DNA of 64,000 nt from Mangifera indica (Eukaryota; Streptophyta; Magnoliopsida; Sapindales; Anacardiaceae), in the NCBI RefSeq assembly GCF_011075055.1, contig NC_058147.1, positions 1,860,001-1,924,000 of the forward strand. Reading direction: 5' to 3'. The position numbers and the translations under genes were made by a program. Positions within the stretch are counted from its first letter, which is position 1, and every line of letters begins with the position of its first letter. Below the pieces are notes generated by a model. The model saw nothing but the letters and a program-made list of their open reading frames with translations, was not told the DNA's origin and ran no database searches. Positions 50,517 to 63,490 of the stretch are shown here, one piece after another.

Positions 50517-53500
50517 ATGTCCAGCTCTCTTGATCGCTTGGCAAGGCCTTGTGAGTGAACCTTACTATTCGGTTTTTTTTTTCTATTTCTGTTTCAGATT
50601 CTACAATTCTTTGTGAATTCTAGGGTTCTCGATGTGTCGGTTGGTTTTGGAAATTCGATCATGTGGAATGCGTGGGCAAAATTTTTTAATTTTAATGAGT
50701 AATATTGCAGAATTGGTTGATTCATTTTTGAGATATGTAAGAGATAATGATGAATGGTTATGAGATCTGATTTGCAGGTTTTGAGGGAGTTTCCAGCAAT
50801 GACGAAAGAAGAGAGAGGAAATCGGATGTTGAGAATTCTGAGGATGACAGGAAAAGTAGAATGGGGAACCTGAAGAAGAAAGCGTTAAAGGCATCTAGTA
50901 AATTGAAACCTAATTTTAAGAAAAAGAGTAGGAGGAAAAGTGATGATACAATTTTTGTTTCAATTGAGGATGTTCGCAATGTTGAGGAGCTTCAGGCTGT
51001 AGATGGATTTCGACAAGCACTTCTGTCCGATGATTTGCTTCCTCCCAGACATGATGATTATCACATGTTATTGAGGTGATCAACAAATTGGTTCTTAATC
51101 TTAGTTTGCTTGTTTATTTCTTAAATTACCTTGCTTATTTCATTTAGAATATCCAGTTTGATTTCTGTTGTGATACTTCTCATACTGCATATCAGTTTTC
51201 ATTCAATATTATTGTAGCTTGCCTGAATTACTGCAGATTCATATTTGAATATTTCATGCTTTGCTTTAATCTTTTTAAATTGCAATATCTTAATGTATAT
51301 ATGGACAGCAGGAAAACAGCTGTTTTAGGTTACTCTGAACTTCTGTAAGGTTTCATTCCCTAGATTTTTATTTTTTTTTTGCAGATTCTTGAAAGCGAGA
51401 AAATTCGATATTGAAAAAGCTAGGTACATGTGGGCAAATATGATTCAGTGGAGAAAGGATTTTGGCACTGATACAGTTTTGGAGGTAATTTATGTAACAT
51501 TTTGTTTATATTTTCCTCTTTGGCGGCCAGTTTTTCTAATTTGCTATTACCAAGTTTTTCCTTTATTTTCTCTTTATTTAAAAAAAAAAATGAAAAATGA
51601 AGGCCTAAAATTTGCTTCTGATGTAAATATTATTTATTCCAAGACATATTCCTTCTCTTATTTCAGATCAAATTTTCCTTTTCAGGATTTTGATTTCAGT
51701 GAGTTGAATGAAGTTTTACGGCACTACCCTCAAGGTTATCATGGTGTGGATAAGGAGGGAAGACCTGTTTACATTGAGAGACTTGGGAAAGTTGATCCGT
51801 ACAAGCTTACACAAGTCACCACCTTGGATCGGTATGTGAGATACCATGTACAGGAATTTGAAAAATGTTTTACAGTCAAGTTTCCTGCCTGTTCTGTTGC
51901 TGCAAAGAGACATATAGATTCAAGTACGACTATTATAGATGTCCAAGGCGTGGTATGCTGTCTACTATTTTGAGATTCTTTTTTTTTCTCCAAAGAAAGA
52001 GGTTAATGTGTTAAATTTTTCCTGGCACTATTTTATCACAATGCATATAATTTTCTGAGTTGCTCATTGTATGATCAAAATTTTAGGGCTTAAAAAACCT
52101 AACAAAGTCAGCACGTGAACTCATCCAGCGGTTGCAAAAGATTGACAATGACAACTACCCTGAGGTATGTAATCCAAATTCTCAGTATTCTAAAACTACT
52201 TTTGAGGATTAGTTTCTGATGTAAATGTTAGTGAATTCAAATTCAGTTTACTTCCTGTTTATTAAATTTAAATGGCATGTCTGCAGACACTTGGCCGAAT
52301 GTTTATCATTAATGCTGGCTCTGGCTTTAAGCTGCTGTGGAACACAGTGAAATCTTTTCTTGATCCTAAAACTACTGCAAAAATACATGTAAGTTTGAGA
52401 AATTGTTAAACATTTTTCCTTGCTTAGTGTTAATTAAATAATCAAACTTTTCATGGCTCACAGCAATTTACTTTATGATCAACTAATTTTTTCTGTTAAT
52501 ACCCTCAGGTTCTTGGTAACAAGTTTCAGAATAAATTACTTGAAATAATCGATGCAAGGTGATTGGATTTTTTCAGTTGTTATTACACTAGTCATATTCA
52601 TTCCTTTTTAATTTTCTATACATTTAATGTATATTGGAACTTGTCTAGTGAGTTGCCAGAGTTTCTTGGTGGTGACTGTAACTGTGCTGATAAGGGAGGT
52701 TGTATGAGATCTAATAAGGGGCCTTGGAATGATCCAAATATATTAAAGGTTTGATGCTTAATTTGAAATTGTTGAATGTTGATATTATTGCAATTGGACC
52801 TCTTGCAAAATGTTTATTCATCTGCATGCAGATGGTCCTTAGCGGTGAAGCATTATGTTCTAGACAAATAGTGACTGTTTTGAATGGTGAGGGCAGGGTA
52901 ATTGCTTGTGATAAGCCACGGTTTTCAATGGTATGGTCACGGGACCATTTTTCATTGTTTATAGCATAGAAGTCAGCTTAATCTTTAAACTTTCAAAATC
53001 CAGTCCTATTCCTCTAATGCATACTTTTTTAATTTATTGCATCAGATTAAAGGTAGTGATACATCTACTGCAGAGTCCGGATCTGAAGTGGAAGAAATTG
53101 CTTCACCTAAACCAACATCAAGCTCCCTGGTTCCCAAGTTGACTCCTGTCTCTGAAGAAGTAAGTTGTTTTGTAATTGATATGATTAACCATAAAAAGAG
53201 CTTAATTAATTAGATGGATGTAAAGATGAAGTTGATGAGTATGTTTGGTTTTATTTTTATGAGCATGTTAAAGAGTGGATATCTTTTACTTGATTGCAGC
53301 CAATTCTACTGTCATATTGTACTTCTGTCAGATGTTCTATTTTTGTTTTATATGGTTGTACAATCAACATCTGGCCTGTAGTCAATCAATGGTTGATGAC
53401 ATGCTGCCATTTGTTAGCAAAGGGTCTTTTCCTATCCTGTCCTTTCGACATGACCATAATTAAATTACAATCTGATTGTTATGACGTGGCCATCTTGTGT

Positions 53501-55007
53501 ACCAACAAATATTGCCTAATTTTTGTTGCATAGCATGTTAATGGCTCATTTCTCATCTACGGACGAATTAATTTCCAATAATTACCCAAATGTCAAACAG
53601 CAAACGATATTTTAGACCTTTTGATTTGAAAAGTTCCTTTCAACATTTTTCTGACTTATTTTTCCTGTGTACATTCCTGTACTAAAACCTCATGTTTGTT
53701 GCCATTAGCTGATAGGGAATGGATTTCTCTTTTAACAAAGTCAATAATGCTTTCATGTTTATATAGCCTAGGGTGGTTGGTAAGGCAAGCAGTGCAGGTG
53801 GCTTCTCTGAGTACGATGAATATGTACCTGTTATTGACAAGACTGTGGATGTGGGTTGGAAGAAACAAGTGTCTCAAAATCCATATAATTCTTCCCAAGG
53901 TTAGATAGCTTAATTGCATTAGAAGCATATTTTAATTAGAAATTGAAGGTGATTTTATTGTATCTGCTATTATTTCTGTTGATCTGATATAGAACTAATG
54001 GAGTGCAATCCATCACAGGTTCACAACTTTTGTTAAGAGTAGAAAGAGGCCCACAGGGAACCTGTGCTCATATATGGGCGATGGTGCTTGCCTTCTTCAC
54101 AAGCCTTATTAGCCTTGTCTATTCCTGGGCATTTAGAGTGAATGAGCAAGTATCTGTGTCTAATTCTGTCCAAAGCAGAACTGAGTTGCCTGTTAATCCA
54201 ATGCCTGAGGAGGCATTCCATACCCCTTCAGCCATGCTCAGGTTTAATGAAAATATCCTCTCCACTGTTTTCCGTAGGCTGGATCAGCTTGAGGAGAAAT
54301 TTAACGCACTGCAGGAAAAGCCATACCAGATGCCTTGTGAGAAAGAGGAATTATTGAATGTTGCTGTCTATCGTGTAGACGCATTAGAATCAGAGCTAAT
54401 TGCTACAAAAAAGGTAATTATTTTTATTTTATAAATTTGTTAGATGCGGGATTTTGAAGATCTGCTATTTTGTCTTGGCCTATTTCATTGGACATTGAGC
54501 TTATTGCACCCATTGCTTTAGAGCCCAGATGAATTTGGGTTGCTAATTTGTGCTGACTACTTGGATTGGTTTAATAATTTTAATTTTGGACGCTCTTTCA
54601 AGTTTTGCACTCTGCAATTCTGCTTGTGCTTTGAAGTGCCCTTTAATACATGTTCAGATGGCTAATTGCTCTGCAAATACACTTTCCATTTTTAAACATG
54701 GAAATTTTAATAGGTGGTTTCTGAATACACTCAAAAGAGCGAAGCAGTTGTTATACTTCCTGGCAGTGGTGTTATGTTTTGTTTGTATTGCAGTATCAGT
54801 ATATGAACTTATGTGCTTCTATGTGAGCAGGCTCTCTTTGAAGCTTTAATGAGGCAAGATGAACTGCTTGCATACGTAGAGAGTCAGAGAACAAAGATGC
54901 GAGTAAGGCTTCCATCAAGATTTGAAAAATGACAAGCATTTCAAATTTACTTGTTTAATGATTTTCTCACTCCCCAGGTGAAGTCGAAAAAGAAGTTTTG
55001 CTTTTGA
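50517..55007 (+). CDS. Sec14-nodulin (SFH-type) phosphatidylinositol transfer protein (copy 2)
   Basis: Same fourteen-exon, 623-aa model as copy 1, with a constant offset of 34462. Exons: 50517-50550, 50778-51075, 51385-51484, 51686-51952, 52087-52164, 52287-52388, 52509-52558, 52649-52748, 52832-52930, 53046-53159, 53767-53899, 54019-54413, 54831-54902 and 54978-55007. No amino-acid difference was noticed, and the unchanged offset means no net indel across the gene, introns included. Confidence 0.94.
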
Positions 55008-57044
55008 AGTTGAAGAAGAGATTTCTCTATAGGGGACGATATGTTGGCGTCACTTCATTTGCACGCTCTTATATTTTACATGAATGGTTGATTTTTACCA
55101 CAATGTTTATCACATATCATGGGTTTTTAATGACACGTTTCGAGACTGCTGATGCCTGAAGTTTGCGTACCGATGAGAATGTCGACAGAAGCTTTCCTTG
55201 GTGAGGCAGCTGATTATTGTAATTCAGATGAAAATACTTGGAAAAATGGTCATTTTCAATTTATTTGAAGACTTGTACCGTAGATGGTAAAAATTTATAG
55301 AATTTTATCTCGGGAAGATTCTGCACACGTAATGTCATCAAGTAAAAGAAAAGAAAATATGTTTTTTCGTCAATACGGCGGAATTCTACTCAAGCGGGGG
55401 AAAAAAAAAACAGAGGCAAAAGCACAAAAACAGAAGAAAAAGTAGCTTTCAGCTTATAAATGCAAACATCCAAATTTATATAATATAAAATAAATTAATT
55501 TATGTTAAGATTTAATTTATTGTATTTATATATCACTTATTTATAAATATATTAATTTATTATTATATCACTCACTTATAAATATTTTATTTGTCGTTAA
55601 TGCTTAATATCAAGATCAAATTAGATTATAGAAATTGAAACTCATATTATATAAAACTAATTTGATGTAACATTTTTCAATTCTAATAAAGAGAGGATTC
55701 TTTGATAGAAATGGAAAAAGGACAAGGATAAAAAATATTTTCACAATCGAGAACAGGAATATATATGTTCCCATCCAGCTATCCTTATATTTTTATATTA
55801 ATATATTTGTTTAAAATACTAATATATTTTTATTATTTTAGGTTATTTATATTTTTTAAATTTATTTAAGTTTTTATAACAAATATTAAAGTGATTAATA
55901 TATTATATTTAAAATACTATATTGGTTCTAATTTTACTTAATTGTGTTATTTAATATATTTATGTTGTATTTAAAAGATATAAAAAAAAAATTTTTTTTC
56001 CATGAATATGAAAATAGATTTTTCCCTGTATAGACAGCGTAGAAATGAAAAAAAAAAAATTATGAGAAAGAGATAAAGATTCTTTATTATTTTTATAATA
56101 GAGATAAGTCAAAGATAGAGATTGATTTTCTATACAAAAATAGGGATGGAGATTGAGTTCTTTCTCCTTTCTTTTTTATTATCACTCTTATTTGTATATC
56201 ATTTATTTATATTAATTTTATTAAATATGAAATTTTACAATATAAATTTGAATAGGATTGGTCTGAAGTTAGTTTAGTATTTCATTTGAATAAGTTGAAA
56301 TTAAGTCGAAGAAGAAATCATTTGTTGAGTTAAATAGAGTTCGCGTTGTCTGTGGTTTTTTTTCCTTTGATTATTATTATTATCTTTTTGGCTATTTTTC
56401 TATTTCTTCCTCAATTATTCTTCTCTTCTGATTTTTTTTTTTTGGCAGTTATTCCCCGTATCCGATATTACTATCCACCAGATTGAGCCGCATTCTAGAC
56501 TTGCCATGTGCTTGAGTTAGATGGCTCGTGTACATACCTAATTTTATGTATACACAAGAAACGAAGGGCGATTAAGGGTATTTAGGTAAATCAGTTATCA
56601 TATCGGTTGAGTGATGAAGGCAAATTCACTCCTTTCACCTTTTGTGGATATACGGTAAACATATAGTTACGTATATATTTATATATATTATTATATAATT
56701 AAATATTATTTTATTATATAATAAAATTATATATATATATATATAGAGGCTCAAAATTGATAGATTTTATTGAAAAATGAAATCTACTCGGTTTCCCCCT
56801 GCTTTTTCCTTCGTCCGGAAAACGAGTTTGCAGTTTGGCGCTCTAATTCTATCGCCGCTCTCATTCATTTCTTCAGGTTCTCCTGTCAAATTTCTCTTGC
56901 TTTATTAAAAGAAATTTAGATTCCATTGACGAGTTAAATGAGTTATAATTTTCAGTAATTCGATTTCTCTGAGCTTTTCCATTGTATGTTTAAGCGTAAT
57001 CGTAGAAAGATAATTGGATCTGGCATGGTTTCAGCGATATACAG
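55008..57044. other. intergenic, SFH to DHFR (copy 2)
   Basis: Same content as 20546-22581. One extra base in an A/T homopolymer near 55985 shifts the offset by one. Confidence 0.5.
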
Positions 57045-58139
57045 ATGGTGATGCAATACTGTGCTTTTAGTAACCGACAATTTTCAAAGGTTTCTTTTAT
57101 GGCCTCTACTCCTAAGCTGATACCGAAATTTGTAATAACAGATAAATTTTAACATGAAGTTTGTTTCTCATAATTATTTTTCTTTTCTTTTATTTACTCA
57201 AATATTTTCTGTCTCTAATTTCTGTTATGATAATTTTTATGATAATCACTTTTCAGGTTCTACTTGGTTATTTTGATTGTGGCTTCCACAGTCTTGCAAT
57301 CGTGTCTCCACTGCCCGGCCTAAGGTTTTATTCCAAGGCCTGTGCCAACCTTAAGAGGCCATCTAATGACAATACAACCGTGCATCCACCATTACCGAGG
57401 AGGACTTACCAAGTTGTGGTGGCTGCAACACGTGATATGGGCATTGGAAAGGATGGGAAGTTACCCTGGAGATTGCCTTCTGACCTCAAATTCTTCAAGG
57501 AGCTTACGGTGACTACATCAGATCCTGGGAAGAAAAACGCTATAGTTATGGGTAGGAAGACATGGGAAAGCATTCCCCTTCAGTATCGGCCTCTACCTGG
57601 TCGATTGAATGTTGTGCTGACTCGTTCTGGGAGATTCGATACTGCATCTGCTGAAGATGTTGTAAAATGTGGAAGCATTCGTTCGGCTTTGGAATTGTTG
57701 GCAGAAGCTCCTTATTGTTTGTCGATAGAGAAGGTGTTTGTTATAGGTGGCGGCCAGATATTAAGGTGGATTACCTCACCAACCCCACACACCACACCCA
57801 CCCACCCCCACACAAACACACCCCCCCCCCCCCCCCCCCCCCCCTTTTTTCCCCTGTTTTACTGTAAGTAAAATGTTACGATTTGTATGTGAAAATATGT
57901 ATGCTGATGTTTCCTGATGCAGGGAAGCACTAAATGCGCCAGGGTGTGATGCCATCCACATTACCGAGATTGAGAATAGCATTGAATGTGATACCTTCAT
58001 TCCTGCTATTGATCTTTCTGAGTTTCAGCCACGGTATTCATCTCAACCATTTGTGGAAAATAACATTCGGTTTTCTTTTGTTACTTATGTTCGTGTGAGA
58101 AATCTTGCTAATGGAGATCTCATTGTAAAAAAATTGTGA
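57045..58139 (+). CDS. dihydrofolate reductase, thymidylate synthase domain lost (copy 2)
   Basis: Same 256-aa model as copy 1: exons 57045-57089, 57257-57765 and 57923-58139. The DHFR motifs and the early TGA in the linker are the same. The second intron is 7 nt shorter overall, because its poly-C tract is 24 instead of 32 nt and a neighbouring C run is one longer. Loss of the TS core is therefore shared by both copies and is not a local sequencing slip. Confidence 0.8.
57821..57844 (+). repeat. poly-C homopolymer, 24 nt, in DHFR intron (copy 2)
   Basis: C24, against C32 in copy 1, in the same intron and with the same C/A-rich left flank. Confidence 0.97.
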
Positions 58140-58687
58140 AGAACATTGAAACATTGAGTTTCAACTGTTAATGAAATGGTGTGTTTCATTCAAAATACTA
58201 AAAGTTGAAAAATAAAGGGAGTATTTTTGTTTAGTGAAAAGAACTTTTAATGTTAAATTGCTTTTTTTAATTCTTTCAAAGGAAAATTATATTAGTTGGT
58301 GAAGAGAAAAAGTTTCATTAGTCAACAGCAAAGAATAACATTGCCCCTCCCAGCTTTTACAAGAGCATATATAGCTTTCAGAGGAAGCTCCTCAGTATAA
58401 GCCCCTCATTGCTAGAGGTGCTAAACATCCACTTTAATTGTTGGGAAAACAGTCATACCACTGAGAGTTTCTTCCAAGGTTAATTGCGCTTTGTGTATGG
58501 TATTTGTTTTAACAGAACTAAAATATGGTAAGCTATTGTACTGGAAAAAGCACTTGAAATGAAATTATAGTTTATCCCGATGTGATGGGCTATTGAATTT
58601 AAATTTTTCCTTTATGCTGCTATCATATTGCAGAACAGAGAATTTCTCTTCTTTCCCTTTCTTTAACTTGTGCAATTTGTGCTGCAG

Positions 58688-58792
58688 ATTTTGAGGATTA
58701 ATACAGAGAAGGACACAGTTTCATTTGTGGCATCTGATTTTGAACTAATTGGTTATTATCCTCACAAGATAGAGATGAATATGGCTGCCTAG
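58688..58792 (+). pseudogene. orphan C-terminal exon of thymidylate synthase (copy 2)
   Basis: Identical to 24232-24336: a 34-codon TS tail with an acceptor before it and TAG at the end, without the TS core upstream. Confidence 0.85.
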
Positions 58793-59167
58793 AGTTTTCA
58801 AAATATAGGGGAAAAACGCATATTAGCTATTAATATATTTCATCTGCATCTTTCTTCTTTTTCTAGCTGATCTTTTATCCCTGTATATATAATATTTAAT
58901 TTCAACTTTTACATAACACAAGCCTGAATGACATTATAGTCCCACTTCACCTTTGAAGAAGATTTTTATCAGGAATCTCTGCAGGGGTTTGGTTGCGTGA
59001 TTCAGAGAATTCGTGAGAATATGATGAAACATTCCATAAGGATGCTCAATCTAATTGACCCTAACCAGAACAAACTAACAGTTATGGAAACTGGAATTCC
59101 TGAAGAACTCATGCTGAACTATGGCCCTCTCAGCCTTTTCACTGTATTGCTGATGCAGCCTTTATTT

Positions 59168-59345
59168 GCAGGAAACTGATACACCTTGAAGAGCAACTTC
59201 TGCATTTGCGCTTCATATTAGCTCAACAGTAACTTCAGTTGGTGTTGCCTGGTTTTGCAGGAAACAAATTAAGCCCTTGAAGAGCAACTTCAGCATCTGC
59301 ACCTTTCATTAGCTCACCAGTAACTTCAGCTGGTGTTGCCTTCCT
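59168..59345. repeat. imperfect 89-bp tandem duplication (copy 2)
   Basis: Duplicate of 24712-24889. Confidence 0.75.
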
Positions 59346-60201
59346 CTCTTCAATGATTTCAAACAGGTAATGCTCCTGAATATTCAAATAGTTTGACGCA
59401 AGCGTCTTGAAACCACTAAACAAGCAGTAGTACATGTGTAGACGGATATTCATTTGTCTTGGTCTTAGCAGCACTGGGTCAATAGGGCCCTTGTAATTAG
59501 TTGTCAACGCTACTAGTCACTCATCTCTGCTACTTGACTGCAACCCATCAATGGAATTCAACAACCCAGAGATAGTCACCTGTATTGCCTGAGGAGGATT
59601 ATCAACATCCTTGATGACTAATAGTCTGATATAGAACGATTGCTTGCACTGATCAACAGCCTTCTCTAGTCAGGGTTGCATTGAACTTCTTTTAGTTCCA
59701 AATCATAATCATAGAAATTAAGATAAATAGCCATGGCAGCCACTAAGCTGGATTTCCCTGTGCCTGGTAGTCCACATAATAAATACCACTTTTCCAGCTA
59801 TGAGCCTATCAAGATCATCAATCTATCTCTCTTTCATTTCTGAATCCATCGCTAGTGTTTTGCAAGTATCTGGGTGATCAACTATGATTGGACCACAGTA
59901 ATGGGCGCCATTATAATCAACTGATGAGCTTAACTGCCTCCTTTTCTCCTTATTATTTTTTTCCACTTCTTGAAGAACGTAGGATTTCCATATACTTTTA
60001 ATGAAAACTTAGCTCAAATTACCTTTAGTTTCAATCTAGAAGCCGACCTTTTTCGTTCTTGTTGTTTTTTTATTGGTAAAGCCATCAAAGACCATTTCAA
60101 CTTCACATACTCAACCAGTTGTTGATTCATATTAATAGTCACAGTCAAATTCTCACTCTTTTGGTGGTTTTTTTTATTTCAAATTTTCAGCTTAAATTTT
60201 G
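59235..60201 (-). pseudogene. BCS1/AATP1-like AAA-ATPase pseudogene (copy 2)
   Basis: Same broken gene as 24779-25745, with Walker A GLPGTGKSS at about 59747-59773 and the same three in-frame stops, near 59823, 59666 and 59517. The decay predates the duplication or allele split. Confidence 0.88.
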
Positions 60202-60665
60202 TGTGTTGATGATGATAGAGTGGAGCACGCAAGTAGAGGTTGGCAGCAGAGATTGGATGTTTGTTGAGAAAGAAACTAATTGGGAATTGTTGCTATGTAA
60301 GGTTCTAGTCTGGTTTTCGTTTGAAGAGGTTATATCTACTAAACTCTTTAGACCAAACACTATAAAGGAAATTTTTATATTTGTGTTAAATGAAATTTTC
60401 CCTAAGAATTGAAAGCTGGCCGGCTTGTGTTGATTTATATTTAGCAGTGGATGCGGTTCAAGCTGAGGACCAAGAAGAGATGGGGTCGAGTTCAGGTTAG
60501 TCAGTTTGAAACTGAGTTCGGTTTATTCTAATAGTAAACTGTAACACAAGAAGAAGACGAATCTTTGATGAGATGAGTTTCAATTTGATGATACAACAAA
60601 ACATCAATTTCAAATCAAACTCAAGCATATTTGAATAGTCTCCACCAGTTGTATTATATTAAATA

Positions 60666-61471
60666 GGCCAAAGGACTATTTCCCACCCAAGATATGCTGT
60701 TTTTTTAAGTCTTTTCCTGTTAATTTTGAAAATCTCATTTATCCACTTGTGATCGGTTAAAATTAACGGTTTTAAGGGTAAAATCATCGTTTTCTCTGTA
60801 TTATTAAAAATAAACTTAAATTAGATTTTATTTTCTCCCCTAAATCCAAAAAACTAAGAATTTTTTTCAACTCAAGTTTTAAAAAACAACATTCTCACCC
60901 CTAGGGTTTTCAATTTTTCTGAGATAGTTTTTCGGCACTGTTTTTTTCTCTCGGGTGACCTCCAGGCAACGCTTCTTCCTCTTCGGTGCGGCCTCCTTCC
61001 GACAGTTGTCCTGGGTACGGTCGTGGACTAAGATGAGGTCTTTGTCGACGACGAAAAGTTTTCGTCTTTGACAAAGACCTCGTCTTCATCTCTGAATGAA
61101 GATGATTTGTCTTCGTCTCGATGAAGCACGATCGTCTTCGTCGACGATCATGTCCAGGACAACCATCGAAAGGAGGCCGCACCAGAGAGGAAAAAGCGTT
61201 GCCTGGAGGTCACCGGAGTGGAAGAAATGGCGTCGAAAAACTAACTCCGAAAAATTGAAAACCCTAAGGGGGGAAATGTTGTTTTTTAAAACTTAAGTTG
61301 GGAGAAATTTGTTAGTTTTTAAAATTTTAGGAGGGAAAATGAGATAAATTTTTTAGGAGTTAGGGTTCTGTTAATTTTAACAGTTCATAGATGGGTAAAT
61401 AAGATTTTCAAAATTAATAGGTAGAAACTTGAGAAAACTGCATACTTTGGGTGGGAAATAGTCTTTTGGCC
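60666..61471. mobile_element. 806-bp fold-back (hairpin) transposable element, complete (copy 2)
   Basis: Nearly the whole element is an inverted repeat. The left end GGCCAAAGGACTATTTCCCA pairs with the complement of the right end, which reads GGCCAAAAGACTATTTCCCA. Pairing continues through AATTTTGAAAATCT, AGTTTTAAAAAACAACATT, AGGGTTTTCAATTTTTC and TGACCTCCAGGCAACGC to GTGCGGCCTCCTT. The arms are about 370 bp around a GC-richer core near 61030-61130 that holds its own palindrome (GAGGTCTTTGTC ... GACAAAGACCTC). Flanks are TATTAAATA (60657-60665) and TATTAAAAA (61472-61480), a 9-bp target duplication with one mismatch. Long terminal repeats and 9-bp duplications suit Mutator-like non-autonomous elements. 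No transposase. Confidence 0.85.
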
Positions 61472-63490
61472 TATTAAAAATGAGTTATATGTTGAAAGAT
61501 TTTCTGGAGTAAATACAGGGAACTTGTGTGGGTTACTACTAAAGCCCAATTCTTCCATTTGAAGTTCATCCCTAATCTTAATTACAGGGCCTTATCTCAT
61601 AATTTCGTAGCAACAGTATAAACATCGTCAAGGTTATATAGAAATATTTGAATTAATAAAATTATATATATACATAATTATATAATTTTATATATAAATA
61701 ATAATATATTATTATATAATTAGATATTATTTTATCTTTACTTTTAAATTATCTAATTATATGGTGATATATCATTTTTTGAATATAAAATTTTATATAT
61801 TGTTTATAAACGTAATATTACTCTATGCAAGTAGAAAATGAATTGTGTATCCAAAATTTTTTGTAATTGATTTTACACAAACTTTTGTAATTTGTACAAT
61901 TTTTCAATGTAATGCAAACTTTCTGAAAAAAAATAATCATAATTTTTTTTTAAATTTATAAAACATAAGGATTAAATTTATAATATTGGATTTAAACTTG
62001 TTAAGCTGATATACAAGATCCATCTAATGTTATTAATAAGGTAAATAATGGAGGGTCACAATAAAACAAACAAGTCATACTCAAACAAAGCCAAAGTTTT
62101 AATTTAAATTTGGCATGTTTAAACTATTAATAGATTTCATTCGAATATACTAAGTTGGAATACACCCACAGTTTATATTATTATCTACTGTGAATCTTGA
62201 GTTAAAACTTTTTTTTCTCTAGAAAATGTTGAAATCTCTAAACCTTTTTGTGCAAAAATGTGATCATTGATGATTTTAAAATCAAATTTGATCAATCGAT
62301 TCAATTATTTGGATCGAAAATTGACTCTAAGTTTGATTTAGTTAATATGAAAAGGCAATTTATTCACTGATTTGATTAAACTTGATCAAAATCAGGTTTG
62401 ACCAAAATTTAGAATATTTTAATTATTTTTGAATTATTTAATCATTTTTTATTAAATTTGATGGATGTTTAAATGTTTGTAAGGAAAAATAAGTTTGAAA
62501 ATAAAATAAAAAAAGAAAAAAGTATCTGATATCTATTGAAATGTCTTCTATAAACAATAATTGACAAAATTATATTTTTTTTTGTATCAAAAAATTGAGA
62601 CTTTTTTATTTTAATTGTTTCATTGAAATTAAATAAATAATTGTTACTTCTTAAAAAAGATATATTTTAATCTTCGTAGATATAAATATCCTGATTGATT
62701 TTATTTTTTTATAAATTTTTAAGTAAAATATATTCATTATAATTTAATAATAAATTGAACCGATTAATTTTTGATTAAATTGATCAAATCATAAACCCTT
62801 AAAATAATTATTGTGATCTTCAGTCCAACCTTAAAAATATTGATGATCACCACCTTAACGTGCTTTCAAGTTGATGTGGCATTGCTTCTTTCATCAAGCT
62901 ATAATTGTTGATGGAAACTTCCATGATAACGATTAACTCATGTATCTTCTTATTAAAACTACACCGACCCATCACTTTGTCGGAAATCAGGATACAATTT
63001 TGTATTTTCAGAAGCTTATTTTTACCAATTACCTTAATTACCACTTAATTAAGGTTTTTAAGCTCAATTCAATTGTACAATATCTAGCCCAAGCTCGAAC
63101 TTAAACTATCATAAAAAAATTATTAACAAGATAAATAATATTTTCTATAGATGAATACTATCATCGGAGGAATAGTATCACTTTAAAGATAAATAAACTG
63201 AATTACGGTATTGAAACTCTAACACAAATATGACTCGAACTAAATGGTGAACCCCGGTATAACACATTAGCATTCAAAGAGAAAAAAATCCACATTCAAA
63301 ATACATATTGCTAAATTCATTTGACGTGAAAACAATGAAAGTGGTATGCATATGCAGGAAAACAGAGGCCCCAGAGAAATTTTTTCCTGAAGGCTGATCA
63401 AATATTTTGACATGCATGAATTAGACGAAAATATAACCAAGACTAATGAGCATGATTCAGAAAACATGGTTGACTCAGACTCAGTCTGAG
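61472..63490. other. AT-rich intergenic region right of copy 2
   Basis: No gene recognised. It holds an AT-rich hairpin fragment near 61630-61820, degraded repeat-like sequence with TTTGATCAATCGATTCAATT-type motifs (62260-62480), and the probable 3' UTR of the HIPP gene at its right edge. Confidence 0.55.

Larger units (their letters stand above)
34461..61455 (+). repeat. 27-kb direct segmental duplication, copy 2
   Basis: Second copy of 1-27000. It runs on without a gap through the fold-back element into DNA seen once, so it is the better-assembled copy and the one to use for gene models. The 26 bases just left of 34461 are present here, but their counterpart would lie outside the window, so homology may extend further left. 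Confidence 0.97.

Noticed and set aside
10181..55007. bHLH, BBD, SFH and DHFR as a functional gene cluster
   Set aside because: The proteins belong to unrelated processes, are separated by 2-4 kb with their own promoter-like regions, and are repeated as a block by the duplication. Nothing suggests a joint pathway.
61480..63490. A second cyclin-T copy right of copy 2
   Set aside because: Looked for as a test of duplication extent. The sequence after 61471 shows no similarity to 27501-28900.
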